Of a stretch of DNA of 64,000 nt, positions 1 through 10,529 are shown piece after piece. The translations under genes and the position numbers were made by a program. The stretch spans positions 9,803,001-9,867,000 of the forward strand of contig NC_079376.1 in the NCBI RefSeq assembly GCF_021018895.1, read 5' to 3'. This stretch comes from Seriola aureovittata (taxonomy: Eukaryota > Chordata > Actinopteri > Carangiformes > Carangidae). The notes beneath the pieces are model-generated. The model did not search any database, had not been told where the DNA came from, and saw only the letters and a program-made list of their open reading frames with translations. How positions within the stretch are numbered: the stretch's first letter is position 1; the number at the start of each line of letters is the position of its first letter.

Positions 1-629
1 TGACTGGTACATACTCTAATTTAAATGAACACTAAAGCATATTAACTGACAGTACAGTACCTTGTCTGATATTTCTGTTGAGGGTTCATATTCTCTTACA
101 CCAGTGTTGACAGTGTCTAAATGTGACATGAGAAACAAAAATACTGTACTCAGTACCAAAATGAACTCACAGGAGAGATATTGAGTTGAAAACTAAAGTA
201 AAAATTAATGGTAATTTTTTTTTAACAGTTAATCAAGTGTAAAAACCAAAGTATGCAGCTAAAAATCCAGTAAAACTATAACATTTTCCCCCTAAACTGG
301 TAATTTGGTGAATAGAATTCGGTATAACGGCTCATTCTTTTGTTTTGTTAAACGGTAACTGATTCATGAAGAATTCACTGATTTCACTTTCAGTCACCGC
401 TTGCCGCATAGAGCTGTGTAATAAACTGTGGTGTCATAAACTTTCGTTGTAGTTTACTCTTTTTGCATTTGCAGCCCAAAGTCCTTTGACCACAGTGGTG
501 CTTTATATCTAACTAACTATGTAACTAACAGACCCATTGTAAACTTTCTTTCAAAAACCCACATTACTTAATTATAGTCCCTATTTAGCATTTATAAGCA
601 GTACATAAACATCAAACATGAATGATTAA

Positions 630-833
630 TAACACTTTATAATGTCGTTGTAAGCAGATATAAGTGTTTGTTAGTGTATTTGTCAATTGGTGACAAATAC
701 TGGGCATTAATCAACATTTATAAATGTATTAAAGCTATATTCAACTACATTATAATATGTTATGAACCATTTATGAAATATCAGTATACTGCTTGTAAAT
801 GCTATTATGAATGCTGTGGGCCTTAAAGTGTTA
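630..833. mobile_element. Short TIR-bounded MITE-like element
   Basis: A 204-bp AT-rich block begins with TAACACTTTA and ends with the exact reverse complement TAAAGTGTTA, forming 10-bp perfect terminal inverted repeats. The interior is rich in TTATAA/ATTTATAA words and has no open frame. Abundant teleost MITEs with this 'aaagtgttac' terminus are known. The superfamily is not assigned and no target duplication is clear. Confidence 0.5.
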
Positions 834-1076
834 CCTTTACATCACATAATGCATGAGAAAGTTCAAACTTAAGCAGCAGGCACTGTGTAGATGAGAGTGT
901 AAACTATTCTCATCCACATTTTGGTAAAAGGCTCACAAGTGCTAAATTAGGTGCAACATGCAGTAACCAACATGAGAACATGACCATGACAAACCTTCAA
1001 AGAAGCAGAGCAGCTTTGCATTGGAAGTACTTAAATCTGTCAAACTAATAGTGAATATATCATTATGGCCTGTACT

Positions 1077-1145
1077 TTACCTGTGAATGGAGCACAGGAT
1101 CCAACAAGGGCCGCCAGAAACAGGAGTGCAGATCTAGTCGTCATG
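1077..1145 (-). CDS. Signal-peptide first exon of an unidentified secreted protein (partial gene)
   Basis: Reading leftwards from an ATG at about 1143, the frame encodes a short N-terminus (MTTRSALLFLAALVG, then SCAPFT). It has a basic start, a hydrophobic core and a small-residue cleavage region, typical of a secretory signal peptide. The frame runs into a GT donor (ACAG|GTAAAG), so the coding piece would be about 22 codons ending in phase 1. Small secreted immune proteins such as chemokines often start with an exon of this size and phase, but no cysteine-bearing second exon was found in 1-1076, so the family is not assigned. The remaining exons would lie left of the window. A chance open frame is possible. 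Confidence 0.4.
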
Positions 1146-1259
1146 ATGTGGTGAGATACTGAGTGCCTTCCACACTGAGGGGTTTGTGTGTAATGCCCTC
1201 TTCTTTTTTTTCCTTCAGCCTCAGAGAAAGAATGAGTGTCAGCTCTCACTGACAGCACT

Positions 1260-3900
1260 GTACCTGTAAAGGGGGTGGAGAGGGAAAAGAGGGCAAAGTT
1301 AAAAAGGAAAAAAAAAAGAAGGAAGAGGAAAACCACCTTTCATGCAAAAAGAAAAATCATCATTCCCGCTATTTTTTTTCAGCCACTCTGTTTTATTCTC
1401 AGTCATATCTTCCTTGTATCAGTTTATCTGGATAACAATCAACCAAACAACTAGTCACACCTGGGTCACCTACAGTTTATCCAGTAAATCTAAAGAATAT
1501 CTTCATGTTTTGTAACAGACCAAGTGGGCACATAATGGAGGGTCAGTGAAATGTTAGGTCACACTTCTAGCCAGGACCATGATATTTATGAATCATCCAT
1601 AAACCCTGACATCATACATTTAATGGGTGAAAGAGACAGAAACACCTTCTTCATAATTCATATTTTGGTTTATGCATTCTGACAAGAATAGTATTCAAAT
1701 AAAAGGGATAAAACTGCAAGTTTTGACATATTTTGAAGATGTTGCTCCATCATTTCAAGTAGTAGGGCTTTGTTTATGAGTATATATCTGAGTTTGTGGA
1801 CACAGTGATAGTAACCACAGTGATTTTCCAGGGAAATGAGTACATTTCTGTTTCATAATAAAACTCATTTGGGTGTAAAAGCTCAAACAACCATAAATAT
1901 TCTGCCTCTTAATCAGGTAGTAATAACAACACACAACTATGCATTGACTTAAAAGTCCATGTAACCATACAATTTCATTTGTGTTGCTTTCTAATTTAAA
2001 GTTGTGCTAGTTTTTCAGTGAAAGAACATTCAGAGGACACTTCCTGACCTGTGATGATGAATGTAACTGCCAACTTTCACTTGGGAGTGTTTCATATATT
2101 TCTCCAAGGTTACATAATAGTATGTTAACAACCAGCAATCTAGTAAAACAGGATCAGTTTTGGAGATGTGATGAGATATGATTAGACTGCTAAATACTTT
2201 ATGAGTTTGTCCTTAGATTGGCTTTGCAGATAGCCTGACCCTTGGAATCAAGAGAGTAAAAGTTATCTGGATGTTGTGTTGAGTTATCAGATTTCATTTA
2301 TGTGTTTTTTTAATGGTTTATAACGTTTTGATGCATTGCATCAGCCATCAAAATGTTCTGGTGACCCAGCACATTATTAACTTAAGGGTAATTTGGTTTT
2401 TCCTTTTATTTGTCTATATATTCTACATATATATTCTATATCTAGGACTGCTATAGTATTTCTGTTTTGTCCATTATTTCAGTGTCGGTTTATTTGGTAG
2501 ATTGGCAAATGTCTGTGTGTGTACCTGGATGTATCACAGGATTGCACGTCATTCCTTCCATCATCATCTCAACGATTATGGCTTTGTTACATTCATGTGT
2601 CCCAATAAGCCATGAAGGCGTGACAGAGTCAACATGCACATCACCAGGACCCTGAAAAAGAAGCAGCCAAATGGCATTCAGCAACCATGTCAACTTAAGA
2701 AAACACATGCAAAGACACATACACGCTGAAATACAGAAAACATCTTCATCGATGTGACAACACATAGGCTTCAAAAACTCACACCACATGCAAATACACA
2801 GACTCCAAGCTAGCCGCTTTCCCGGGTAGCTAGTTTGCTGGCTTGGCGCATAGTCTATTGGCGGCAAGCTAGTCGCCTCCCCCGGCAGCTAGCATTAGCA
2901 TTAGCAAGCTTACTGGCATTGCACGTTGATGAATGAATTAAACGATTTCAACATAAAACTGCAAAATAACAAAATGTAAAAAATATACAACAGTTGGTTC
3001 TGACCAAGTAATTTGATTGGACGAGAGGCATTTCATGAGTGCTGATATAGAGTACAACAGCACTGGGACTTTTAACTACATGTATCACTCCGCTGCACAG
3101 GGCTTCTATCTAACCATTAATCAGCGTTACATTAACTGTCGTTATCTATCTTAGATTGCAACAAACTTAGCAAAGAATAATATATTTCCAGAAATAACAT
3201 TTGAATTAAATGACGTATGGTCGTCAGAAGAGAATGAAGAGAAGAACCCTGGATACTTCGGCGCACTCCTGAGGTAACGTGTAGATAAAATAGCAAGCTA
3301 GTGTGCACTGTGTAGGTCAGGAAAAATGTTTATGTATTGCTTAGTTCTCGAATAAAAGATGAAATAAACAAACAAATCATAATCTCTTGTTGCTTATTTA
3401 ACAACTACGGCGCTCATAGAACTGTTGTATAAAAGTAATATCACACTCGAAGTCGTGAGGGAGGGAATGATGGAGTGATGTACTGAATATAACACGGCTG
3501 TGATTGTGTTCGTTACTACTTATTTATGTAATCTCAGACTGGATATTTACTATAACGTATGTGGTAGTTCCCTTTATGCTACTCACCAGTCCAAACAGTA
3601 AATTAATTAATAAATAAGATGTCATAAAAAAAAACTATTTTTATGGAGGAGTCTCATCTTGTTGTACAACCCTGTGTCAAATGATAAATAAATTAACCTT
3701 GTAACCTTAAACTTTGTTAGTATTGTGCATTATGACATATTCCTTATCAATGTGAGTTGGCTGTTCCAGTGACGTTGTATGGCGTAAAAACGTCAAATGG
3801 ACTGAATGATTATCATAGTCAACTCAATGGTGAAGAAATTACACCAGTTGTCTCTCTACAGGTTGGATGGGTATAAAATGTGGTCTGCTTACAATTTATC
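1260..3900. other. Intergenic DNA left of ypel5
   Basis: No convincing exon was read here. It is AT-rich, apart from a GC-richer patch around 2800-2930 with repeated GCTAGC/CTAGC/TTAGC words that looks promoter-like. Open frames are short and lack family motifs. Confidence 0.4.
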
Positions 3901-3939
3901 TTCAGTACCCTGCTTCAATTGATTAAAAAAATGTGTACT

Positions 3940-3953
3940 GTCGCCATGGCAAC
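3940..3953. promoter_or_regulatory. Candidate RFX X-box
   Basis: The 14-mer GTCGCCATGGCAAC fits the near-palindromic RFX consensus GTNRCC-N2-RGYAAC at every constrained position. It lies a few hundred bases upstream of the putative ypel5 first exon. Binding is inferred from the motif only. Confidence 0.4.
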
Positions 3954-4189
3954 GTGTGCCGGTTTAATAGCTAAAGTGGAATTTTGTTTGTGTATATGCA
4001 GATCCGTTATGTATTAGCAAGACATTTTTGTGAGTTTAGAAATGTATTTTTTATATTTGTGGAAGGTGTATATGTTTATAGATCACACATTTACACACGG
4101 ATTATCAATCTGTTCACACAAAAAATATTGAGACAAATCTACCTCCATAGTGTATTTGAACTTTTTACATACAGTTTTTGTATTTGAAG

Positions 4190-4436
4190 CCATTCTCGTC
4201 CATGTGGAGGTTCTGCTCGGCTCTGCTGACACCTGGTGGAGCACATACTAGCCGTCATAACCGGATGTTGATATTCTCTGGGAGCACAGCTCAGACAGGA
4301 ACAGCTGAAAAAGAACAACAAAGCCACGACGACGACGACGGTACAAACAACAGATGTTCGTCTAAAATATACGTCAAATATCGGTGACATCGTCGCTGGT
4401 GGGGACATTTTGTGCCACTTGAACTAATCAGAAACG
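4190..4436 (+). promoter_or_regulatory. ypel5: Putative ypel5 promoter and non-coding first exon
   Basis: This is a CpG-containing block just upstream of ypel5. It ends in a possible splice donor (AAACG|GTAGGA at 4436/4437), and the next acceptor (CTACATTAG) is at 5278 before the start codon. YPEL5 genes usually have untranslated leader exons, so a 5' UTR exon is expected here. There is an ETS-like ACCGGATGT around 4260 and GTTAGC words downstream at 4500-4560. The transcription start and exon limits are inferred. Confidence 0.35.
4226..4239 (-). promoter_or_regulatory. Candidate CTCF core motif
   Basis: CTGACACCTGGTGG matches the reverse complement of the CTCF core CCASYAGRKGGCRS except at one position. 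It lies inside the putative ypel5 promoter block. Confidence 0.25.
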
Positions 4437-5299
4437 GTAGGAAGCCGTCATTTGGAGCTAAGCAGAAGTATCCGTTTTGTTGTTGTTCTCTTGGTCCTAG
4501 CCCGTTAATATTATGGCTGTTAGCTGAACGGCTAACCTGACGTTAGCTTCCTTTTTCTTCTAGATAAGTCAGTGCGACGCCACACAGCCAAATTATCCTG
4601 AACCGCAATGAAAACCAGCCATTGTGTCTCATGTTACCACTCAGTCGAAAGTGTTATTGTTTCAAATAGAGTGTATTCGTCAGTATTCGTCATAAGGGCT
4701 TTTTATTTTCAGCACTATTCAAAGCTGCCACCTACAGTCAACAGTAGGCTACTCATGACAAATCAGTCAGGAACAAAAAGTACTTGATGAAGTCAAAGCT
4801 ACTGTGGCAGCGGCAGGAAACAAGAATACCTCAAAATACAAGACAGTAAATACCTATTTGAGCACACAATGTTTGTTTTTTGAGACTCTAAACTTTAAAG
4901 TTACGATGTTTCTGTATTGTGCACATTGTACTGTTCGGCAAATTCACATATCAAAGAAGTCAATTGCAAGAGACAAACAGAGCTCAAAAGTCAACCTGCA
5001 CCAGGTTCGACAGAAAGACAGGACTTTTTCTTCATGTCATCTTAAAGAATAGAGTCTATAAGTGACTGAAGTTGAGTTCAACTGAAACATATTTAGCTTG
5101 AAGTGAAAGTCACCATGACACAGTTCTGCACATTGATTTACAACATTGTCATTCAACTCTAGGGTTTTCTGTTGTCCATTGCCTATATGCAGTTTATATT
5201 CAAGTTCTGTTTTTAGTTCACTTTCCAGCAATGAATAGTTTTCTCCTGCTTGTTTTCTCCTACATTAGCTGTAGTTGAGTCACTCCCAGAGATTAAACA

Positions 5300-5440
5300 A
5301 TGGGACGTATCTTCTTGGACCACATTGGTGGAACACGCCTCTTCTCCTGTGCCAACTGTGACACCATCCTGACTAATCGGTCTGAGCTTATCTCAACACG
5401 TTTCACAGGAGCCACGGGCAGAGCGTTCCTCTTCAATAAG
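5300..5440 (+). CDS. ypel5: ypel5 coding exon 1
   Basis: This exon has 47 complete codons, ending RAFLFNK before a GTACAG donor. It carries the first zinc-ligand pair. A 5' UTR acceptor at 5277-5278 lies 21 bp before the ATG. Confidence 0.95.
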
Positions 5441-5787
5441 GTACAGTTAAAAGCCATGAAATCATGGAGGATTATGTACTCCTAAATCAGACAGGATACA
5501 CAAATTCAGTATATCATTCCCTGCTTGAAAACCTGTGTGCATGCTTGTTTCTCACCCTACAGGTGGTGAACCTGCAGTACAGCGAGGTTCAGGACAGAGT
5601 GATGCTTACCGGCAGGCACATGGTGAGAGACGTTAGCTGCAAGAACTGCAACAGCAAGCTGGGTTGGATCTATGAGTTTGCTACTGAGGACAGTCAGCGG
5701 TACAAGGAGGGACGTGTCATCCTGGAGAGGGCGCTGGTTAGGGAGAGTGAGGGCTTTGAAGAGCATGTCCCCTCAGACAACTCATGA
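5300..5787 (+). CDS. ypel5: Yippee-like protein 5 (two coding exons)
   Basis: The joined coding sequence 5300-5440 plus 5563-5787 gives 121 residues, the usual YPEL5 length, and reads essentially identically to the vertebrate protein as I know it. The Yippee zinc-binding pattern C-X2-C-X52-C-X2-C is intact: C17/C20 (SCANC) in exon 1 and C73/C76 (SCKNC) in exon 2. The start is fixed by the family N-terminus [11 protein letters not shown] and a good context (AACAATGG). YPEL5 is a small zinc-binding protein associated with the CTLH/GID E3 ubiquitin-ligase complex and reported at centrosome and spindle. The intron is 122 bp, GT-AG, phase 0. The gene is convergent with lclat1 downstream. The reading is intact, with no frameshift or stop. 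Confidence 0.98.
5563..5787 (+). CDS. ypel5: ypel5 coding exon 2
   Basis: It follows a pyrimidine tract and ACAG acceptor at 5562. It encodes [10 protein letters not shown] through the second zinc-ligand pair to the terminal HVPSDNS and a TGA stop. Confidence 0.95.
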   Translation: MVNLQYSEVQDRVMLTGRHMVRDVSCKNCNSKLGWIYEFATEDSQRYKEGRVILERALVRESEGFEEHVPSDNS

Positions 5788-6048
5788 GCCCCTAAAGTTG
5801 GATTAATTGATATGGGAAGGCTCACTCCTTTGTCCTCCTTTCCCTCTCCCTTATCCCTTTGCCTCTGTGCTGCGTACTGCCACCTGCAGACTTAGTGGTC
5901 AGTGAAGTTTTGCCTTCACTCCCCGTACCCCCTCCCTGTCTCTGGCCTATGACTCTAGACCTCTGCTGATTAGAAGATTGGTTTGCTGGATCTGTTCTTG
6001 CTGAATAGGCTTCCCCAAAATACTCCCTGATTTATGTGTCACAGGGTA

Positions 6049-6120
6049 CCCCCCCCCCCCCCTTCCCTTTCCTTCCCTTCCCTTCCCTTCCCTTCCCTTC
6101 CCTTCCCTTCCCTTCCCCTT
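6049..6120. repeat. C-run plus (CCTTC)n pentanucleotide array
   Basis: Fourteen consecutive C residues (6049-6062) run into about eleven CCTTC units. The + strand is pyrimidine-only over roughly 70 bp, so the - strand is a purine tract with potential for non-B structure. Confidence 0.95.
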
Positions 6121-7970
6121 CCCCTCCCCAAAACAGCTGGGGACACTGTTAGGAGTTGTAACTTCACGTGTTTAAGTGTTCATGCACGGTCACACACAAT
6201 TTTCATCATCGCTGCACAAGGCATGCTCCACACATTTTCATATGGCAGTTAAATACATGCATGATAATAGACATGGTCAGTCACATCAACAAAACATCAC
6301 CTGGTTGTTTTGTTTATTTAGATAAGTGGAGGTAGTAGAGCTGAGTATGTTCATCATCCAGCCCAGTCTACACTGCTGTGTCAAATGAACCAGTGGAGGT
6401 GTCACTCTACATGTTTTGTTCATGGGGCTTGTGCTTCTGTGTTGTGAACTTTGTCTCAATGTATTTGTCATGTCGTGAGCCCTGAACACAATTAAGACAA
6501 TGATAGTTGTAATTTCTATATCGGTTACCTTTTATTAGCTGGTAGTGTAAAGAATGTAGTTGTGTTTCAAATCGCTGTTCTCATTCAAATGATACCGTAA
6601 GAATCGCACAGAATGATGTCATATTTAAGTATTCATTGTTGTGTTTGATGATGATAATAGCAGTTTTCTTTAGGTTTGGCTCACATGATGTGCAATTATT
6701 TTGATTGACATGACATTTTTGAAATATACAGAGTGACTTTAATGTCCCATTTTTGCAGTTCACGGTATGGAAGCGAGCTCCTAAACAGAAGAAAATAGTT
6801 GAATTGCTCCTACAGTTTTATTAATTTCTATCAATCAGCATCTGATACCATGGATTGTGTGCCTGTGTGTGTGTGCCGTGTGAAGAGCAACATGTCACTT
6901 CGGTGATATATCAGGAGCATGTACCTTCCAGCCATGTGACAGAGGAGGAATGTGTCTGAGGTGTGATGGACACATTCTCTGGCTGCCTGCTGGCTTAAGG
7001 ACAGGATTATGAGAGGATGGGTCAATACAGGCATTCAAAATGAGCTGGGTGACAGTGAGGGACAAACTAACAGAGCCTCTGAAGGAATAACTTGAACCAC
7101 AACAAAATAGGGATTCAGCAAACAGTCTTTTCTGTAACACAGCACATTGTTGGAAACGACAACAAACCAAAAATAAGTTTTCAATTAAGCTTGAGTCTGA
7201 TTTTTGAACTGTTTTTCGTGTAAATTCATTTTAGCAGTTGAATGCTGAGGCTGACCCGGAGGGTCAAATTACTCCTAAGATAGTGACCCTTTCTCTTTTT
7301 ATAATCCTGGGCTTAGAGCACATTTGGTCATAAGATGACTTGTTCCTTACAACACAAAGCCAAACGAGCTTTGATGGAGTAATATGTCTTTAAAGTCAAG
7401 CCTGACTCTCTGACTAGGCCAGAGCCTCTTTTTTATATTGTCAGTAAAGATTTCAAAATGTCAAATTGTTAAGAAAAAAAAAAAGAAAAAAAATCTCAGT
7501 TTTCATGACATTTGAGGTTATTTTTGGACTGGGTTGTTGCCCAGCATCACGGCCCTGGTGTAACATTGTGCCATTTCAGATGGTGAATGCCTGCAGGCGT
7601 TACCAGAATGGTCCAGCCTTCACAAGTGACACTGGTAATGTTTTTGCATGCCTTTAGACAAGGTCATGCAAGAATGTGCAAGTTGTCATTTCTACAAAAA
7701 AATGTCATATTAAATATATTCAGGCCACTGACATCATCCATATCCCCAGGTCAGTGCAGTGTACAGTCAATGGCCATGACAGAATATAGTTATCATATAT
7801 TGTTCACTTTTAGCATTTTATTGGTAGGCCAACTGTTTTTATTTGCTTTACTCTATATTATTATTATTTTATTGACTGATGCATTTATCTTGAATATTTT
7901 CCTGATTGGAGGTTTGAAGAAAATGTTTTCTTGTATGGTTATAGCAAGATTTTCTCTGATGTGATTTCTA

Positions 7971-7976
7971 AATAAA
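7971..7976 (+). terminator. ypel5: Candidate poly(A) signal for ypel5
   Basis: A canonical AATAAA is followed within about 40 bp by T/G-rich DNA (TTTGTCATGTTTGTG). It is the first canonical signal after the ypel5 stop that I recognised. Confidence 0.4.
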
Positions 7977-8253
7977 GATATAGTCTTGCTGGGTTAAATA
8001 ATTTGTCATGTTTGTGCTTAATTTGTAGCTTAGTATGTCATTTTTATCAAGAACGCAAGAACAATCACATGCCAAATTATATATTTTTTCCTCTCTAAAG
8101 AAAACTTTTTGCACTTAGACATTTGCCGTTTAGATTTCCAACTATGGCTTAAACCTAGTGCTCAAGGCAAATGAGTTCAGTATTTGAATATTGACATGTT
8201 CATGTAGGTGAGGGGAGGATAACGCCACTTCTGATTAGAACCAAAGCTTTCGA

Positions 8254-8267
8254 CCTCTAGGTGGCAG
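8254..8267 (+). promoter_or_regulatory. Candidate CTCF core motif
   Basis: CCTCTAGGTGGCAG differs from the CTCF core CCASYAGRKGGCRS at one position and continues into CAG. It lies between the convergent ypel5 and lclat1 3' ends, where a boundary element would be unsurprising. Motif evidence only. Confidence 0.35.
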
Positions 8268-8900
8268 CAGCCTACTGAGTAACAGGATGATGCTGAGTCT
8301 TGCCTGCCTCTGACATTAGCCTGCTTAGCATGGTCTGTGGAGCTTCACTGCAGGCTTGAAATACATGATGTTACTCCCTGGAAGAGAAAAAATGAATGAA
8401 CTCCTCTGAATTATTTAAAGTCAAACATATGCCCCAAATAGGCAAAAACTGAATGAGTTGTAAGGTAAAAAGTGTGAAAGGAAAAGCAAACATTTGTGTT
8501 CAGTAACATACCACATCTTGACTAAATCCTGTTTCATCCTATCTATTTAGTACTCACTGTGAATCATCCACAATGCAAAGGTTTGACTGCATTTTGGTTT
8601 ATAAATAGGCAGTGACGATTCACCCCTAATCCACCCACTAATGTTGCAGTGCTGCCGTAGAGTTATTTATAGCTCGGATCCCGTTGGAGGGCTTCTTTGT
8701 CAGTGTATCTGTGCGGGTCTATGTCACAGTGGTGGAATCAACAACAGGTCTGCTTTTCCTGCAGCCACTCCTGGAGGCGTCCTGCACTGAACAAGCAGCA
8801 GTGAACTTAGTTTGCACAAATATTAATTAAGGTTGATGAACACAACAAACTGTTCTAGTCTATTTTTGTATCCACTGCAGTTTTTCTTGTTTTTGCTCTC

Positions 8901-8922
8901 TTTTTTTTTTTTTTTTTTTTTT
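8901..8922. repeat. Poly(T) tract
   Basis: There are 22 consecutive T residues, without an adjacent recognisable SINE body. Confidence 0.9.
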
Positions 8923-10250
8923 GAGGGATCTAAAGCATTAATGGATTGAGAAGACTGATGTTTTTATGACTATACCTAGTGCCATTTAAATGCCGGACAT
9001 GACTAGAGACAAAAAGGAGGCTCCAGCTCCAGAGAACTGACTGTCCTGCTTTATAATTCATAGTAGTCTTTGACTTTGTCCCTGCATAACCTCAGGATTG
9101 TCTGCTGTCTTTATTGAAAAAGCCATCTGGCCAGATAAGGATAATTACACTGCCTTGTTGATCCTATTAGTCTGCATGCAATTGGAAAGACATGGCACAA
9201 ATCTAGATGTGACAGTCTTTATGTGTGTGTGTTCACAGCCAGAGCTATTTTTCCATTAGCCTTCAGAGACTCCCACAGTGCTCTTAGGCAGGACCAGGGA
9301 CAACACTGAGATTCTCTAAAGACTTTAACCTCAGGCTATACACAGGCTATACACTCATTCAACTATTCTGTTGCTGAGAGAATCTTGTTGGAAAATCTAA
9401 TAATAGGGGAAAAAAGATGCACTAGTGAAGTGATGCTCTCATGTCTCATACTGAATGATGGAGTCTGTGTATCATCCATCTTCCTTCCACCCACGGTCAA
9501 ACCTATCAGAGCAAATTTGAAGTTGTATTCATACACAGAGGACAATTTGGTGGGGGGGGGGGGACCAAAAAGGGAACTCAGAGCATAATTGCACCCTTAA
9601 TTGGCCCATGATTCATCATCCCCGGACAGCTATTTTAGTTTATCCTCGCCTTTTGTCTTTCCTTTATTCGGCGGGATGTCAGCATCACACCCCCTCTCTA
9701 TCCCCTCAGGAGAGCAGCGATATAGAATATAGAAATAAACTTCTCCCTTTCCACCACTCTCTCCTCACACACACACACACACGCACACACACACAAAAGA
9801 GTGACATCATTCTGTCAGCAGGAGAAAATAGCATGCTTTCCATTGACATCACTCCACATCCCGTTGCTAGGAGACAGGGGAGTCAACATTAGTTACTATG
9901 GCGACTGCACTTCACCTTCAAAGCTCCTGACCTTTTTAGTTGTCTATGGTAGACTAAAATGTATGTGTGTGTGTGTACAAAACAGACAAGGCAAACTATA
10001 GCCCCACTGTTGTGTAACACGAGCGTTGAAGGTCTTGTTGACTCATTCACTGCAGTGTGGCGATTGTTACAGTACATTCTAGATTAAAGCACTGCCGAGA
10101 CAATGCACAAGATGCCCTGCAGCAACTAAAAATGTCAGTGTGAAAACATATCACCAAGTAATGGGAGTGTTGCTCTACGTGAGTGGAATGATGAATGAAA
10201 TCAAAGAAAACCTGTCACAATTCCTATGTAATGCAATAACGTCACACTAG

Positions 10251-10251
<1 letters not shown>

Positions 10252-10341
<90 letters not shown>
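10252..10341. repeat. (TG)n microsatellite, about 45 units
   Basis: This is an uninterrupted TG array of roughly 90 bp, the longest in the window. It lies in the ypel5/lclat1 intergenic space. Confidence 0.98.
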
Positions 10342-10343
<2 letters not shown>

Positions 10344-10523
10344 ACATTTAAAACTGATGATACTATCAATCTAATGACATGAGCTGTTACAACATTTACC
10401 ACAAGATCACATGAGCAGACAAGCAGCAGCAGCAGCCGCAAAGTCAGAGGTCATCATTTCCTAAGTTGGTCATAAAACTTGAAAGAACAATGTTTGGAAA
10501 CATGAATGAGTTGATATTGTATA

Positions 10524-10529
10524 TTTATT
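10524..10529 (-). terminator. lclat1: Candidate distal poly(A) signal for lclat1
   Basis: TTTATT on the + strand reads AATAAA on the gene strand. It would give lclat1 a 3' UTR of about 1.9 kb. I saw no canonical signal nearer the stop codon, so this is tentative. Confidence 0.25.

Larger units (their letters stand above)
5788..7976 (+). other. ypel5: Probable ypel5 3' UTR
   Basis: No new coding exon was read downstream of the ypel5 stop. The segment contains a C14 run followed by a CCTTC pentanucleotide array. The first clear canonical AATAAA is at 7971-7976, giving a UTR of about 2.2 kb if used. An ATTAAA near 7709 is an alternative. The extent is inferred. Confidence 0.4.
7983..10523. other. 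Intergenic DNA between the convergent 3' ends of ypel5 and lclat1
   Basis: No exon was read. The segment holds a T22 run (8901-8922), a G13 run near 9551, a short (AC)n tract (9765-9796), a long (GT)n array (10252-10341) and a CTCF-like motif at 8254. Confidence 0.5.
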
